From contig CAMPJM010000015.1 of assembly GCA_946886805.1 (NCBI GenBank), positions 1 to 20,416 of the forward strand: a DNA stretch of 20,416 nt, given 5' to 3'. Source of the stretch: an uncultured Flammeovirgaceae bacterium. GTDB lineage: Bacteria > Bacteroidota > Bacteroidia > Cytophagales > Cyclobacteriaceae. The number at the start of each line of letters is the position of its first letter. The first letter of the stretch is position 1. A model generated the notes under the pieces. That model was not told where the DNA came from. It was given only the letters and a program-made list of their open reading frames with translations, and did no database searches. Positions 1-5,116 of the stretch are shown one piece after another. The position numbers and the translations under genes are program-made.

Positions 1-21
1 GGCAGTAACTAATTTTAGGTC

Positions 22-53
22 TGTAGGGGGGTCAGCTTAGTCCAGTGTATCCA
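22..53. mobile_element. Possible insertion-sequence terminus at the broken end of the HTH gene
   Basis: The segment begins TGTAGGGGGGTCAGC and continues to GTATCCA. This resembles, from memory, the terminal repeats of some IS21-family elements in Bacteroidota (TG...GGGGTCAG...TCCA). The last five codons and the stop of the minus-strand HTH gene lie inside it. That fits a gene whose 3' end was replaced by an IS end after a deletion. No transposase is visible, and the match was not checked against any database. Confidence 0.25.
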
Positions 54-327
54 TTATTAATCTGTAGATCGTTTTTGTAGAGCAGCCTACAATGACTGCA
101 GCATCTTTAGCCGACAGATACTCTCTATTTTTTAGAGCTTCGAGATCTTTACTTAGCTTGTTATCTTTCCGGCTTTTTATTTCTCCTTTTAGCTTCTGAT
201 TCTTCAATTTTATTTTATAGTCTCTGCTATTACAGATATGGGAACAATATCTTGTTTTCAACGTCTTGGCTATAAATTTTTTACCACAAAAGTCACAGTT
301 TGATTCTATCCTAATATTACTGCTCAT
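37..327 (-). CDS. Small zinc-ribbon/HTH DNA-binding protein, probably 3'-truncated
   Basis: About 96 residues. The N-terminus has two cysteine pairs (CDFCGKKF, then CSHIC) that look like a treble-clef or zinc-ribbon knuckle. A basic linker follows, then a helix-turn-helix of the MerR/excisionase type (LSAKDAAVIVGCSTKTIYRLI). Small proteins of this kind in Bacteroidota often accompany tyrosine recombinases of mobile elements, so an excisionase or accessory regulator role is inferred. I chose the internal ATG at 327. The frame is open to 417, but those 30 extra residues are translated from a direct DNA repeat (SLNYPYF appears twice), which argues against them being real. The protein stops abruptly after IYRLI with MDTLD, whereas the family normally continues through the recognition helix into a wing segment. 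It is therefore likely a broken gene. No recombinase gene is in view. Confidence 0.6.
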   Translation of the reverse strand: MSSNIRIESNCDFCGKKFIAKTLKTRYCSHICNSRDYKIKLKNQKLKGEIKSRKDNKLSKDLEALKNREYLSAKDAAVIVGCSTKTIYRLIMDTLD

Positions 328-364
328 GATCTTGTTTACTATTTGGAATAACAAAGATAAGAGG

Positions 365-411
365 AAATAAGGGTAATTAAGAGAATATAAGGTAAAATAA
401 GGGTAATTAAG
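365..411. repeat. Direct repeat, 17-bp unit, period 30 bp
   Basis: AAATAAGGGTAATTAAG occurs at 365-381 and again at 395-411. A degenerate half copy (ATATAAGGTAAAATAA) lies between them, so the array reads as an imperfect ~15-bp iteration. It sits just upstream of the start of the minus-strand HTH gene, so it could be that protein's binding site or its promoter region. Confidence 0.6.
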
Positions 412-584
412 GGACATAATTTCGCCAAATTATTAGAATAAATTTGCCTTATCAAAAATGGTTATATTATTTTAAAATACCAATTATCAAAGTATTAACT
501 TTGATTTTATCATTTTAGGACAAATGTTTCATAAAGGATTATGTCTGAAAGATTTGGCGAGATTATCAATTTTAGAACCATGAC

Positions 585-643
585 GTGTAAAAATTTACAC
601 CTCACGATAGAAAATTTATGAAGAGGTGTAAACCGGGTGTAAA
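585..643. repeat. Cluster of four GTGTAAA motifs, two as an inverted pair
   Basis: GTGTAAA-AA-TTTACAC at 585-600 is a perfect inverted repeat with 7-bp arms and a 2-bp centre. Direct copies GGTGTAAA follow at 625-632 and 636-643, spaced 11 bp apart, which is about one helical turn. The arrangement looks like binding sites for a recombinase, excisionase or replication protein. No bound protein can be named. Confidence 0.6.
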
Positions 644-772
644 ATTATTCCAAATTGAGGTGAAAAAAGGAGAAATTGATGTTCCATATAAAGACAGTAA
701 ATACAGGGGGTAATTAGATTTTATAAGGGATTAGATGCAAATAACATCAAAAATTATTTTCTGTTTATTTGC

Positions 773-846
773 CAATACATTATTTGACTTTCCCCAGTAC
801 ATACGGTGTGACAAACGAAGGTACAGGAAGGTACATTAAATTGACG
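773..846 (+). repeat. Left copy of a 74-bp direct repeat bracketing hipBST
   Basis: It aligns without gaps to 2787-2860, with about 11 mismatches in 74 positions by hand alignment. Both copies begin CAATACATTATTTGACTT and end in an internally repeated GAAGGTACA-GAAGGTACATTAAATTGAC segment. Same orientation on either side of a self-contained operon suggests recombination ends or a duplicated insertion target. Confidence 0.8.
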
Positions 847-1010
847 GAGGAATTCACACTTAAAAACTGGTGAAATTTTAATGGTATTCTCGCTTATTCT
901 CTCCCATGCTATTATTGATTAAATCCTTTCAGCTTTATGGTTATTTTAAATGTGTCAAGTGGACTCTCAATTTATTTTAAAGGAAAAAGGGTAAATAGTT
1001 TTCGGCTACT

Positions 1011-1037
1011 AATTAAGTAATCATTTATGACTTAATT
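1011..1037. terminator. Possible weak hairpin at the end of hipT
   Basis: AATTAAGT (1011-1018) and ACTTAATT (1030-1037) form a perfect 8-bp inverted repeat around an 11-nt loop that contains the hipT stop codon. The stem is almost all A:T. A T-run follows on the plus strand, not on the minus strand where hipT is transcribed, so it is a poor intrinsic terminator for this operon. Confidence 0.25.
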
Positions 1038-2008
1038 TTTTGGAGTTGCTTCAGACGATATTGATAATCCTGGATATAATTCCGCTGGGTAGATTTTTCC
1101 AAAAAGGAAGCCTTACTCAATCGGTTGACTTCTTCCGAATTTTCCATCATGCCTGCCATGATAGTGTGGAACTGCTTTGGTTTGATTTCCACCTTTTCTG
1201 CCAAAATTTTAAACTGTCCGGCAATAGTGGTTTGTGCCATGCTTTTGGGCAACAAGCCCCCCTCCAAGGCAAAATTGCTATCATCTACATGAATTCGGGT
1301 ATTGAGTAGATCATAAGCCGGGCTTAACCGGTGATCCCCCATAGGTGTTTCGAGAATAGCGAAATTTTTTAAATGAGCGTCACCGTTGGAAAACAGATAA
1401 TTAAATACCAATAGTTTAAATAATTTGGGCGTTTCAATACGATAAGCAGGAAGAAACTTTTTCATTAGATCAAATAACTCGAGATAATTACCTTCATATT
1501 TATAATGTTCGCCATGGGTTTGAGGAGTTTTGCCGGCAAGAGTGGCAAAATCTTCTTTGGCTTTCTTCGAGCCATCCGGTTTTATATCAAACCGTTTGGT
1601 AATGTAGGCGGGAGCTTCATTTTGGAAAAAGATTAGTGCATTTTCTGCCGTTTCAATATTATATACCTGGCGGGCAATCTGCATGGTTAAATGTTCATTA
1701 GCAGGCATTTGATCGCGTTTCCTACCAAAATGTGGAATAGGTTTTAAGATATGAGTGCCTTGCTCTCCTTTTTTAATGAGACGTAACTTATTTTTTTCCA
1801 GGAGTACTGAGAATTTTTCCTGTACTCCGGATATCGAAATACGCTGTTGATTGTCTTCAAAAAGTTTATCTGTTTGTCGGTTGGAGTTGGGTGCATCATA
1901 AGGCAGCACATGAGAAACTTTACGACCATCAAAAACATGTTTTAGGCATGTTCTGCTATACGTACTGAATCCTTCCGCCAATGTTCCGGGGCAATGATCT
2001 ACTTTCAT
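1025..2008 (-). CDS. hipT: HipT-like serine/threonine kinase toxin (HipA C-terminal type)
   Basis: This 327-residue protein contains the HipA kinase core and lacks the N-terminal subdomain, which is encoded separately next door. Visible motifs are the Gly-rich loop region SISGVQEK (residues 58-65), a KRF strand near 138-140, the catalytic loop NGDAHLKN (208-215, D210 as catalytic base) and a metal-binding AYDLLNT (D233). In E. coli HipT, serines of the SIS motif are autophosphorylation sites, and both are kept here (S58, S60). HipA/HipT kinases phosphorylate aminoacyl-tRNA synthetases (GltX for HipA, TrpS for E. coli HipT) and arrest growth. The target here is unknown. It is the third gene of a minus-strand operon, 6 bp after hipS, so coupled expression is likely. 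The catalytic residues look intact, so the toxin should be active. Confidence 0.85.
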   Translation of the reverse strand: MKVDHCPGTLAEGFSTYSRTCLKHVFDGRKVSHVLPYDAPNSNRQTDKLFEDNQQRISISGVQEKFSVLLEKNKLRLIKKGEQGTHILKPIPHFGRKRDQMPANEHLTMQIARQVYNIETAENALIFFQNEAPAYITKRFDIKPDGSKKAKEDFATLAGKTPQTHGEHYKYEGNYLELFDLMKKFLPAYRIETPKLFKLLVFNYLFSNGDAHLKNFAILETPMGDHRLSPAYDLLNTRIHVDDSNFALEGGLLPKSMAQTTIAGQFKILAEKVEIKPKQFHTIMAGMMENSEEVNRLSKASFLEKSTQRNYIQDYQYRLKQLQKIKS

Positions 2009-2014
2009 TAAGTT

Positions 2015-2335
2015 TTATATTTTTTTGACTGTAACAGCTCCTATCGTATCATATCGGGCGGTAGCCATAAGAATCCCAAAGTAGTCATTGGAATCCAGCC
2101 GATTTGCCTTACACACACTTTGCCGATTGGTTCCTTCTGGAAGCATATTGTAAAAAAAGGGGAATAGGTATTCAGCGTGATATTCGGGTTGATCTCTGCC
2201 CAGGGTAAGACTAATAGATGGCTTTGTCGGATCAGCCAGCCAGGCTTCCAGATACCGGAAGGTAAAACTTCCGTCGTCATGCTGTTCTAATATACCTGCT
2301 TCCTCTCCTTTATAGAATATAGTAGCTTGTCTCAT
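2015..2335 (-). CDS. hipS: HipS-like antitoxin (stand-alone HipA N-terminal domain)
   Basis: This 106-residue protein matches the N-subdomain of HipA (couple_hipA). It has an SISLTLG strand at 41-47, the segment LFPFFYNMLPEGTNRQ (about 57-72), and a C-terminal YDTIGAVTV. In HipBST systems this small protein, not HipB, is the antitoxin that blocks the kinase; applying that role here is by homology. The start codon overlaps the hipB stop in an ATGA arrangement, and hipT begins 6 bp after its stop, giving the hipB-hipS-hipT order of the known split systems. The separation is a proper gene end and a new ATG, not a random frameshift of a single hipA. An old split of a fused ancestor cannot be excluded from sequence alone. 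Confidence 0.8.
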   Translation of the reverse strand: MRQATIFYKGEEAGILEQHDDGSFTFRYLEAWLADPTKPSISLTLGRDQPEYHAEYLFPFFYNMLPEGTNRQSVCKANRLDSNDYFGILMATARYDTIGAVTVKKI

Positions 2336-2550
2336 TCAGAACTTACGTTTTTAATTTGCAAGGTGATTTCCATTCCCAGGATATCTGTAATTTTCTGTAG
2401 TGAGTGGAGTGTGGGATTAGCCTGCCCGGTCTCTATCTTATATAGAGTATTAATTCCAATATCAGCCATATCGGCTAATTGACGTTGAGTGATGCGCAAG
2501 TGATCCCTGCGCTGTTGAATCATCTGGCCAATTTTCTGTGTTGCTCCCAT
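2332..2550 (-). CDS. hipB: HipB-like XRE-family transcriptional repressor
   Basis: This 72-residue protein is almost entirely an XRE/Cro-type helix-turn-helix. IGQMIQQRRDHLRITQRQLA leads into ADIGINTLYKIETG and NPTLHSLQKITDILGM. It is the first gene of the operon. Its likely role is DNA binding to the palindromes upstream and autorepression, and in HipBST systems HipB adds to inhibition but is not the main antitoxin. The short tail after the HTH (ITLQIKNVSSE) would form the HipB dimerisation strand. The start at 2550 places the first operator about 20 bp upstream of the ATG, within the 5' leader. Confidence 0.88.
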   Translation of the reverse strand: MGATQKIGQMIQQRRDHLRITQRQLADMADIGINTLYKIETGQANPTLHSLQKITDILGMEITLQIKNVSSE

Positions 2551-2570
2551 TTATTAAATTTTTAGCTCTT

Positions 2571-2592
2571 AATCCACATTCTATTGTGAATT
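2571..2592. promoter_or_regulatory. HipB operator 1 (promoter-proximal palindrome)
   Basis: AATCCACA - 6 bp - TGTGAATT, with one mismatch between the arms. Its centre is 2581.5. The AATCC half site resembles the TATCC...GGATA operators of E. coli HipB, although the spacing here is wider. Confidence 0.7.
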
Positions 2593-2599
2593 AACAGAA

Positions 2600-2607
2600 C
2601 AAATTTA
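2600..2607 (-). promoter_or_regulatory. Candidate -7 promoter element of the hipBST operon
   Basis: On the minus strand this reads TAAATTTG, a full match to the Bacteroidota -7 consensus TANNTTTG. A weak -33 match (TTTA, 2630-2633) lies 22 bp upstream. Transcription would start near 2594, which puts operator 1 over the start of the transcript and operator 2 just upstream of the -33 region. Confidence 0.5.
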
Positions 2608-2631
2608 TGAATGATGGTAAAATTACTTATA

Positions 2632-2653
2632 AATCCACACTTTAGTGTGAAAT
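2632..2653. promoter_or_regulatory. HipB operator 2
   Basis: AATCCACA - 6 bp - TGTGAAAT, with the core CCACAC/GTGTG symmetric. The centre is 2642.5, 61 bp from operator 1. Confidence 0.7.
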
Positions 2654-2692
2654 TAAAGATATAATTATCTTTGTCCGGAGAAAGTTTATGAA

Positions 2693-2714
2693 AATCCACA
2701 ATATAATGTGGATT
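2693..2714. promoter_or_regulatory. HipB operator 3 (perfect palindrome)
   Basis: AATCCACA - ATATAA - TGTGGATT is a perfect 8-bp inverted repeat. The centre is 2703.5, 61 bp from operator 2. It is the only fully symmetric copy and so may be the strongest site. Confidence 0.72.
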
Positions 2715-2786
2715 CGAAGAAAGTTTTTTAAATCAGAAGGTATTAGCTGAGTATCAGATTTACGAATAGACAAATTTCTACTACCT

Positions 2787-2860
2787 CAATACATTATTTG
2801 ACTTTTCCCTATACATGCGAGATGACATTCGAAGGTACAAGAAGGTACATTAAATTGACA
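2787..2860 (+). repeat. Right copy of the 74-bp direct repeat bracketing hipBST
   Basis: Partner of 773-846 in the same orientation. The copies are identical over the first 18 bases and over most of the GGTACA-containing right half, with mismatches concentrated in the middle. The distance between copies is 2014 bp and encloses exactly the hipBST operon and its regulatory region. Confidence 0.8.
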
Positions 2861-2958
2861 GGGGATTTAGCTATGAATTTTTTCTAAAATTTTCAGTAAT
2901 AAATTCACCAGTTAGTTCCCTTTCTTGCTGTTATCCTGTAGCTATATTTTTTAAATTC

Positions 2959-2978
2959 TTACATTAGTGCTAATGTAA
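2959..2978. promoter_or_regulatory. 20-bp palindromic operator candidate
   Basis: TTACATTAG-TG-CTAATGTAA has perfect 9-bp arms. It lies directly before a near-consensus -7 element (TTAGTTTG, 2979-2986) for the gene starting at 3004, so a bound repressor would cover the core promoter. The regulator is unknown. Confidence 0.55.
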
Positions 2979-3003
2979 TTAGTTTGTAATAATTCTATAT
3001 CCT

Positions 3004-3540
3004 ATGGATTCTATAAAAAGTAGCGAATCAGCAATGTCTTTTCAGGAACTAAAAAATTATTTTTTAGATACGGGAAGAAAAGACCTCGCGGAAATAGTAG
3101 AACCGGGCATTACTATAGAAGAAATATTAAGCAAACATGGAATAAAAGGCACTTTAAATTTTCGAGTTTGCAAACAATATACGAATTCTCTAATCTCCTG
3201 GCTCAGACCCACACACAGCGATTATAAAGACTTAATCCTGGTGAGATTGAGTAGTTATACAGCTCAAATAATTAAGAAAGCTAAAGAGACTGGCGTCCCC
3301 TATGATTTACTTTACGATCGCTTTGCGGAAAAAGGAACGACTTCGAAAGGAATACCCTATTTTGAACTTCATATTATGTCACGCAATGAATTTGATCCCT
3401 ATGATGAACCTGTTGATCTTGATCCGGATGGATCTTTGCAGAGTGATGCGCGAAGCGAGATGTCTGGAGGGTTTGACAATGGTGATTGGGGAGGTTTAAC
3501 AGATGAAGAGGCTGAGCTTGGTTATTGGAATTGTGATTAA
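3004..3540 (+). CDS. Hypothetical protein, 178 residues, acidic C-terminus
   Basis: Not recognised. The first half looks helical (SFQELKNYFLDTGRKDLAEIV, then EEILSKHGIKGTLNFRVCKQY). The middle contains a basic helix (AQIIKKAKETG). From about residue 130 the chain becomes strongly acidic and probably disordered (DPYDEPVDLDPDG, then GDWGGLTDEEAELGYW). No signal peptide or membrane segment is visible. An internal ATG at codon 11 is an alternative start; I kept the first because the promoter-like element is 18-25 bp upstream. It meets the next gene tail to tail with overlapping stop codons. The palindromic promoter suggests tight regulation, and the position between a toxin-antitoxin operon and BREX makes a defence or regulatory role possible but unproven. 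Confidence 0.6.
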   Translation: MDSIKSSESAMSFQELKNYFLDTGRKDLAEIVEPGITIEEILSKHGIKGTLNFRVCKQYTNSLISWLRPTHSDYKDLILVRLSSYTAQIIKKAKETGVPYDLLYDRFAEKGTTSKGIPYFELHIMSRNEFDPYDEPVDLDPDGSLQSDARSEMSGGFDNGDWGGLTDEEAELGYWNCD

Positions 3541-4112
3541 TTGAAAGTAGATTTTTCAATTGGCGGACAAGCATCCGAAGTCCAATAAATTTCATTGAAT
3601 ATCCTTAAGAATCTTATCGTATGTTGCCATTCCTGTGCAGTAAAATTTATATCCAGGTCCTGCCAGTTTAGAATAAAAGGTTTAACTATTTCTCCATCCT
3701 CTTCATACCACTCAATCCAGAACAAGATAAATTCCTCTGTGCCTAACTTTTCATTCTTTTTAAGCCACTGCATTAAGGCAGGATTGTCATCTCCCACCTG
3801 GTCGTAAGTCTCTATCTCTTTTTTAAAGTAGATTTCATATTGATGAAGGTCGACCACGTCTTGCAAGCCAGAGTAGAGGTCGCTAAAACGGCTTTCCGGG
3901 TTATTCCAGGAGCAGCCACATCCAATATTTTCTATACAAGAACCATCATGGCGGTGGTCGTAAGCAAAAGTGAATAGTTCTTCATAATACAATAACCACC
4001 ATGTTATCTTAGGAATGTTATAAAATCCATTCTTTGGTAACTTTAGAAGTGCTTCTACAGCCTCTTCTATTTCTTGGCGATTAATTACTTTGAGATCTTT
4101 ACCAGTCAACAA
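3537..4112 (-). CDS. Hypothetical protein, 191 residues
   Basis: Not recognised. It is a soluble, acidic protein rich in tryptophan, tyrosine and phenylalanine (ITWWLLYYEELFTFAYDH; FILFWIEWYEE). A short cysteine motif, CIENIGCGCSW, lies near residue 60. No signal peptide is visible. The aromatic-rich, acidic make-up is reminiscent of small immunity-type or sensor proteins, but that is only an impression. Its stop codon overlaps the stop of the convergent gene (shared TTAA). Upstream there is a 14-bp palindrome in the short gap before the next minus-strand gene. That gene lies upstream by 63 bp in the same direction, so the two may be co-transcribed. Confidence 0.6.
   Translation of the reverse strand: MLTGKDLKVINRQEIEEAVEALLKLPKNGFYNIPKITWWLLYYEELFTFAYDHRHDGSCIENIGCGCSWNNPESRFSDLYSGLQDVVDLHQYEIYFKKEIETYDQVGDDNPALMQWLKKNEKLGTEEFILFWIEWYEEDGEIVKPFILNWQDLDINFTAQEWQHTIRFLRIFNEIYWTSDACPPIEKSTFN
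3539..3561. terminator. Candidate bidirectional hairpin between convergent genes
   Basis: AATTGAAA (3539-3546) and TTTCAATT (3554-3561) form an 8-bp stem with a 7-nt loop, sitting exactly where two genes converge. The stem is A:T-rich and no clear U-run follows in either direction, so termination efficiency is uncertain. Confidence 0.3.
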
Positions 4113-4123
4113 ACATTGGTATT

Positions 4124-4137
4124 ATTAATCGATTAAT
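4124..4137. promoter_or_regulatory. 14-bp perfect palindrome upstream of the 191-residue gene
   Basis: ATTAATCGATTAAT lies 12 bp upstream of the ATG at 4112 in the 63-bp gap between two minus-strand genes. It could be a regulator site. It is A+T-rich and short enough to arise by chance. Confidence 0.3.
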
Positions 4138-4175
4138 TAAGTCAAAATTGCCGCTCCATTATTAGCGAATTAGGT

Positions 4176-4892
4176 TTATGAAAGGGGAACCTTATTCATT
4201 GGATCATCCACAGGAATCACCGTTTTACCCATATGTTTTACCTTATCAGCCGGCTGATGAATCACTTTTAATTTCCCCATAAAAACAGGATCTATTAAAC
4301 CAGTGCCTTCCTGAAATTTCTGATAAGTAGCCTTACCTGCTCCTATCTTGGAATTTTCTTCAAATGCTCCAGGAAATTCGTCTGCATATGGTAAATAGTC
4401 TACACCAAAATCATCCGGAGCTTCCTTCCAAAAATATATTTCGATGAGATTCTCTTGAGAGGAGTCTTGAAGTAATATTTCATTAATTCCACTATTCCGT
4501 TTTTGGGTAAATGTGAACTCTCTGTTTTCACCGTTACTTTGACTATAGCAATTATTGTAGTAAGTACCTTCACTCTCTCCTATAAACTTGGCATGAGCTT
4601 TATAATTACTTCGATCCTCTTCTTGTAAATCGTTTAACGACTTTATTCCGTAATCTTGAACTACATTAACTCCATCCAGGTAAATTGCCCAAGCGAAACG
4701 TTCTTTTAAAGTAGACTTCAAATGAATAGCAAACACATCGCCATTTTCTACACCAATTAATCCCATATAGGGATTGGCATTTTTCACTGGGAATACCTGA
4801 TATTCGTGTGAATGAGAGACGGTGTAACCTTTGACAATTTTAGTTTCAATTGTACCCTCATGAGGACTTTTAATGATTAATGATGTTTTCAT
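4176..4892 (-). CDS. Hypothetical protein, 238 residues
   Basis: Not recognised. The N-terminal half is predicted by eye to be mostly beta strands (MKTSLIIKSPHEGTIETKIV; VFAIHLKSTLKERFAWAIYL). A middle segment is rich in N, S and Y. The C-terminal part carries GAGKATYQKFQEGTGLIDPV and ends in a proline/valine tail. The GAGKAT stretch is not a convincing P-loop, because the surrounding strand-turn-helix pattern and downstream motifs are missing. There is no signal peptide or membrane helix. It is divergent from the BREX operon (224 bp between starts), so the two promoters share one intergenic region. Confidence 0.6.
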   Translation of the reverse strand: MKTSLIIKSPHEGTIETKIVKGYTVSHSHEYQVFPVKNANPYMGLIGVENGDVFAIHLKSTLKERFAWAIYLDGVNVVQDYGIKSLNDLQEEDRSNYKAHAKFIGESEGTYYNNCYSQSNGENREFTFTQKRNSGINEILLQDSSQENLIEIYFWKEAPDDFGVDYLPYADEFPGAFEENSKIGAGKATYQKFQEGTGLIDPVFMGKLKVIHQPADKVKHMGKTVIPVDDPMNKVPLS

Positions 4893-5002
4893 AAGCTGGT
4901 TGTTTGAAGATTATCGGATACAAACAAGAAGATGAAGTAGGGAGATTCTCTTGAATACAGCACCAGGGATAAATATAAAGAAATAATTAAGATTATATAT
5001 TG

Positions 5003-5036
5003 TTTGCTTATCCTTTAGAAGTATTGTATAATTAGG
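5003..5036 (+). promoter_or_regulatory. Candidate promoter of the BREX operon
   Basis: A -33-like TTTG (5003-5006) is followed after 20 bp by TATAATTAGG (5027-5036), which overlaps both a TATAAT-like box and a partial TANNTTTG match. It is the best promoter-like pair I see in the 224-bp divergent gap. The leader would be about 75 nt. Confidence 0.35.
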
Positions 5037-5038
5037 TA

Positions 5039-5057
5039 TTGTTAATAATCTTAACAA
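5039..5057. promoter_or_regulatory. Inverted repeat downstream of the BREX promoter candidate
   Basis: TTGTTAA-TAATC-TTAACAA has perfect 7-bp arms and a 5-bp centre. It sits where transcription would start, so a bound protein would block initiation. A second, looser pair (TTAAGT 5065-5070 and ACTTAA 5088-5093) lies in the leader. No WYL-type BrxR regulator gene is visible next to the operon. Confidence 0.45.
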
Positions 5058-5116
5058 ACAGGAGTTAAGTTGTTCATTTTCAATGATACTTAAATCTTGA
5101 TAGTGGAATTTTTTAT

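Larger units (their letters stand above)
328..1024. other. Non-coding stretch of about 700 bp with several repeat families
   Basis: No convincing gene is present. The stretch holds the iterated repeat at 365-411, a 9-bp inverted pair (TCGCCAAAT 422-430 and ATTTGGCGA 552-560), the GTGTAAA cluster at 585-643, and the left copy of a 74-bp direct repeat at 773-846. This density of short repeats is typical of recombination or attachment regions of mobile elements, but no integrase gene is in the window. Confidence 0.5.
2551..3003. other. Intergenic region between hipB and the 178-residue gene
   Basis: About 450 bp without a gene. From left to right it holds the hip promoter and three operators (2571-2714), the right copy of the 74-bp direct repeat (2787-2860), and a 20-bp palindrome in the promoter region of the gene at 3004. 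The rest is A+T-rich with nothing else recognisable. Confidence 0.6.

Noticed and set aside
328..417. N-terminal extension of the small HTH gene to an ATG at 417
   Set aside because: The extra residues come from translating a DNA direct repeat (SLNYPYF twice) and precede a better ATG at 327 that begins the zinc-ribbon region.
541..621. Mini reading frame of 26 codons starting MSERFGEIIN
   Set aside because: Too short, overlaps the GTGTAAA palindrome, and has no supporting homology or ribosome-binding context.
1040..1309. Plus-strand open frame opposite hipT
   Set aside because: Lies entirely antisense to a well-supported kinase gene and has no domain character.
2008..2015. Frameshift splitting a single hipA gene
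   Set aside because: The two halves are separated by a clear stop, a 6-bp gap and a new ATG, both halves are complete domains, and the order matches known HipBST operons.
865..2913. Inverted 10-bp match AACTGGTGAA (865-874) and TTCACCAGTT (2904-2913) just outside the 74-bp repeats
   Set aside because: Opposite orientation to the direct repeats, and a single 10-bp match could be chance. Not strong enough to call an element end.
4176..4892. GAGKAT stretch in the 238-residue protein as a P-loop
   Set aside because: No preceding hydrophobic strand, no Walker B partner, and it is located near the C-terminus.
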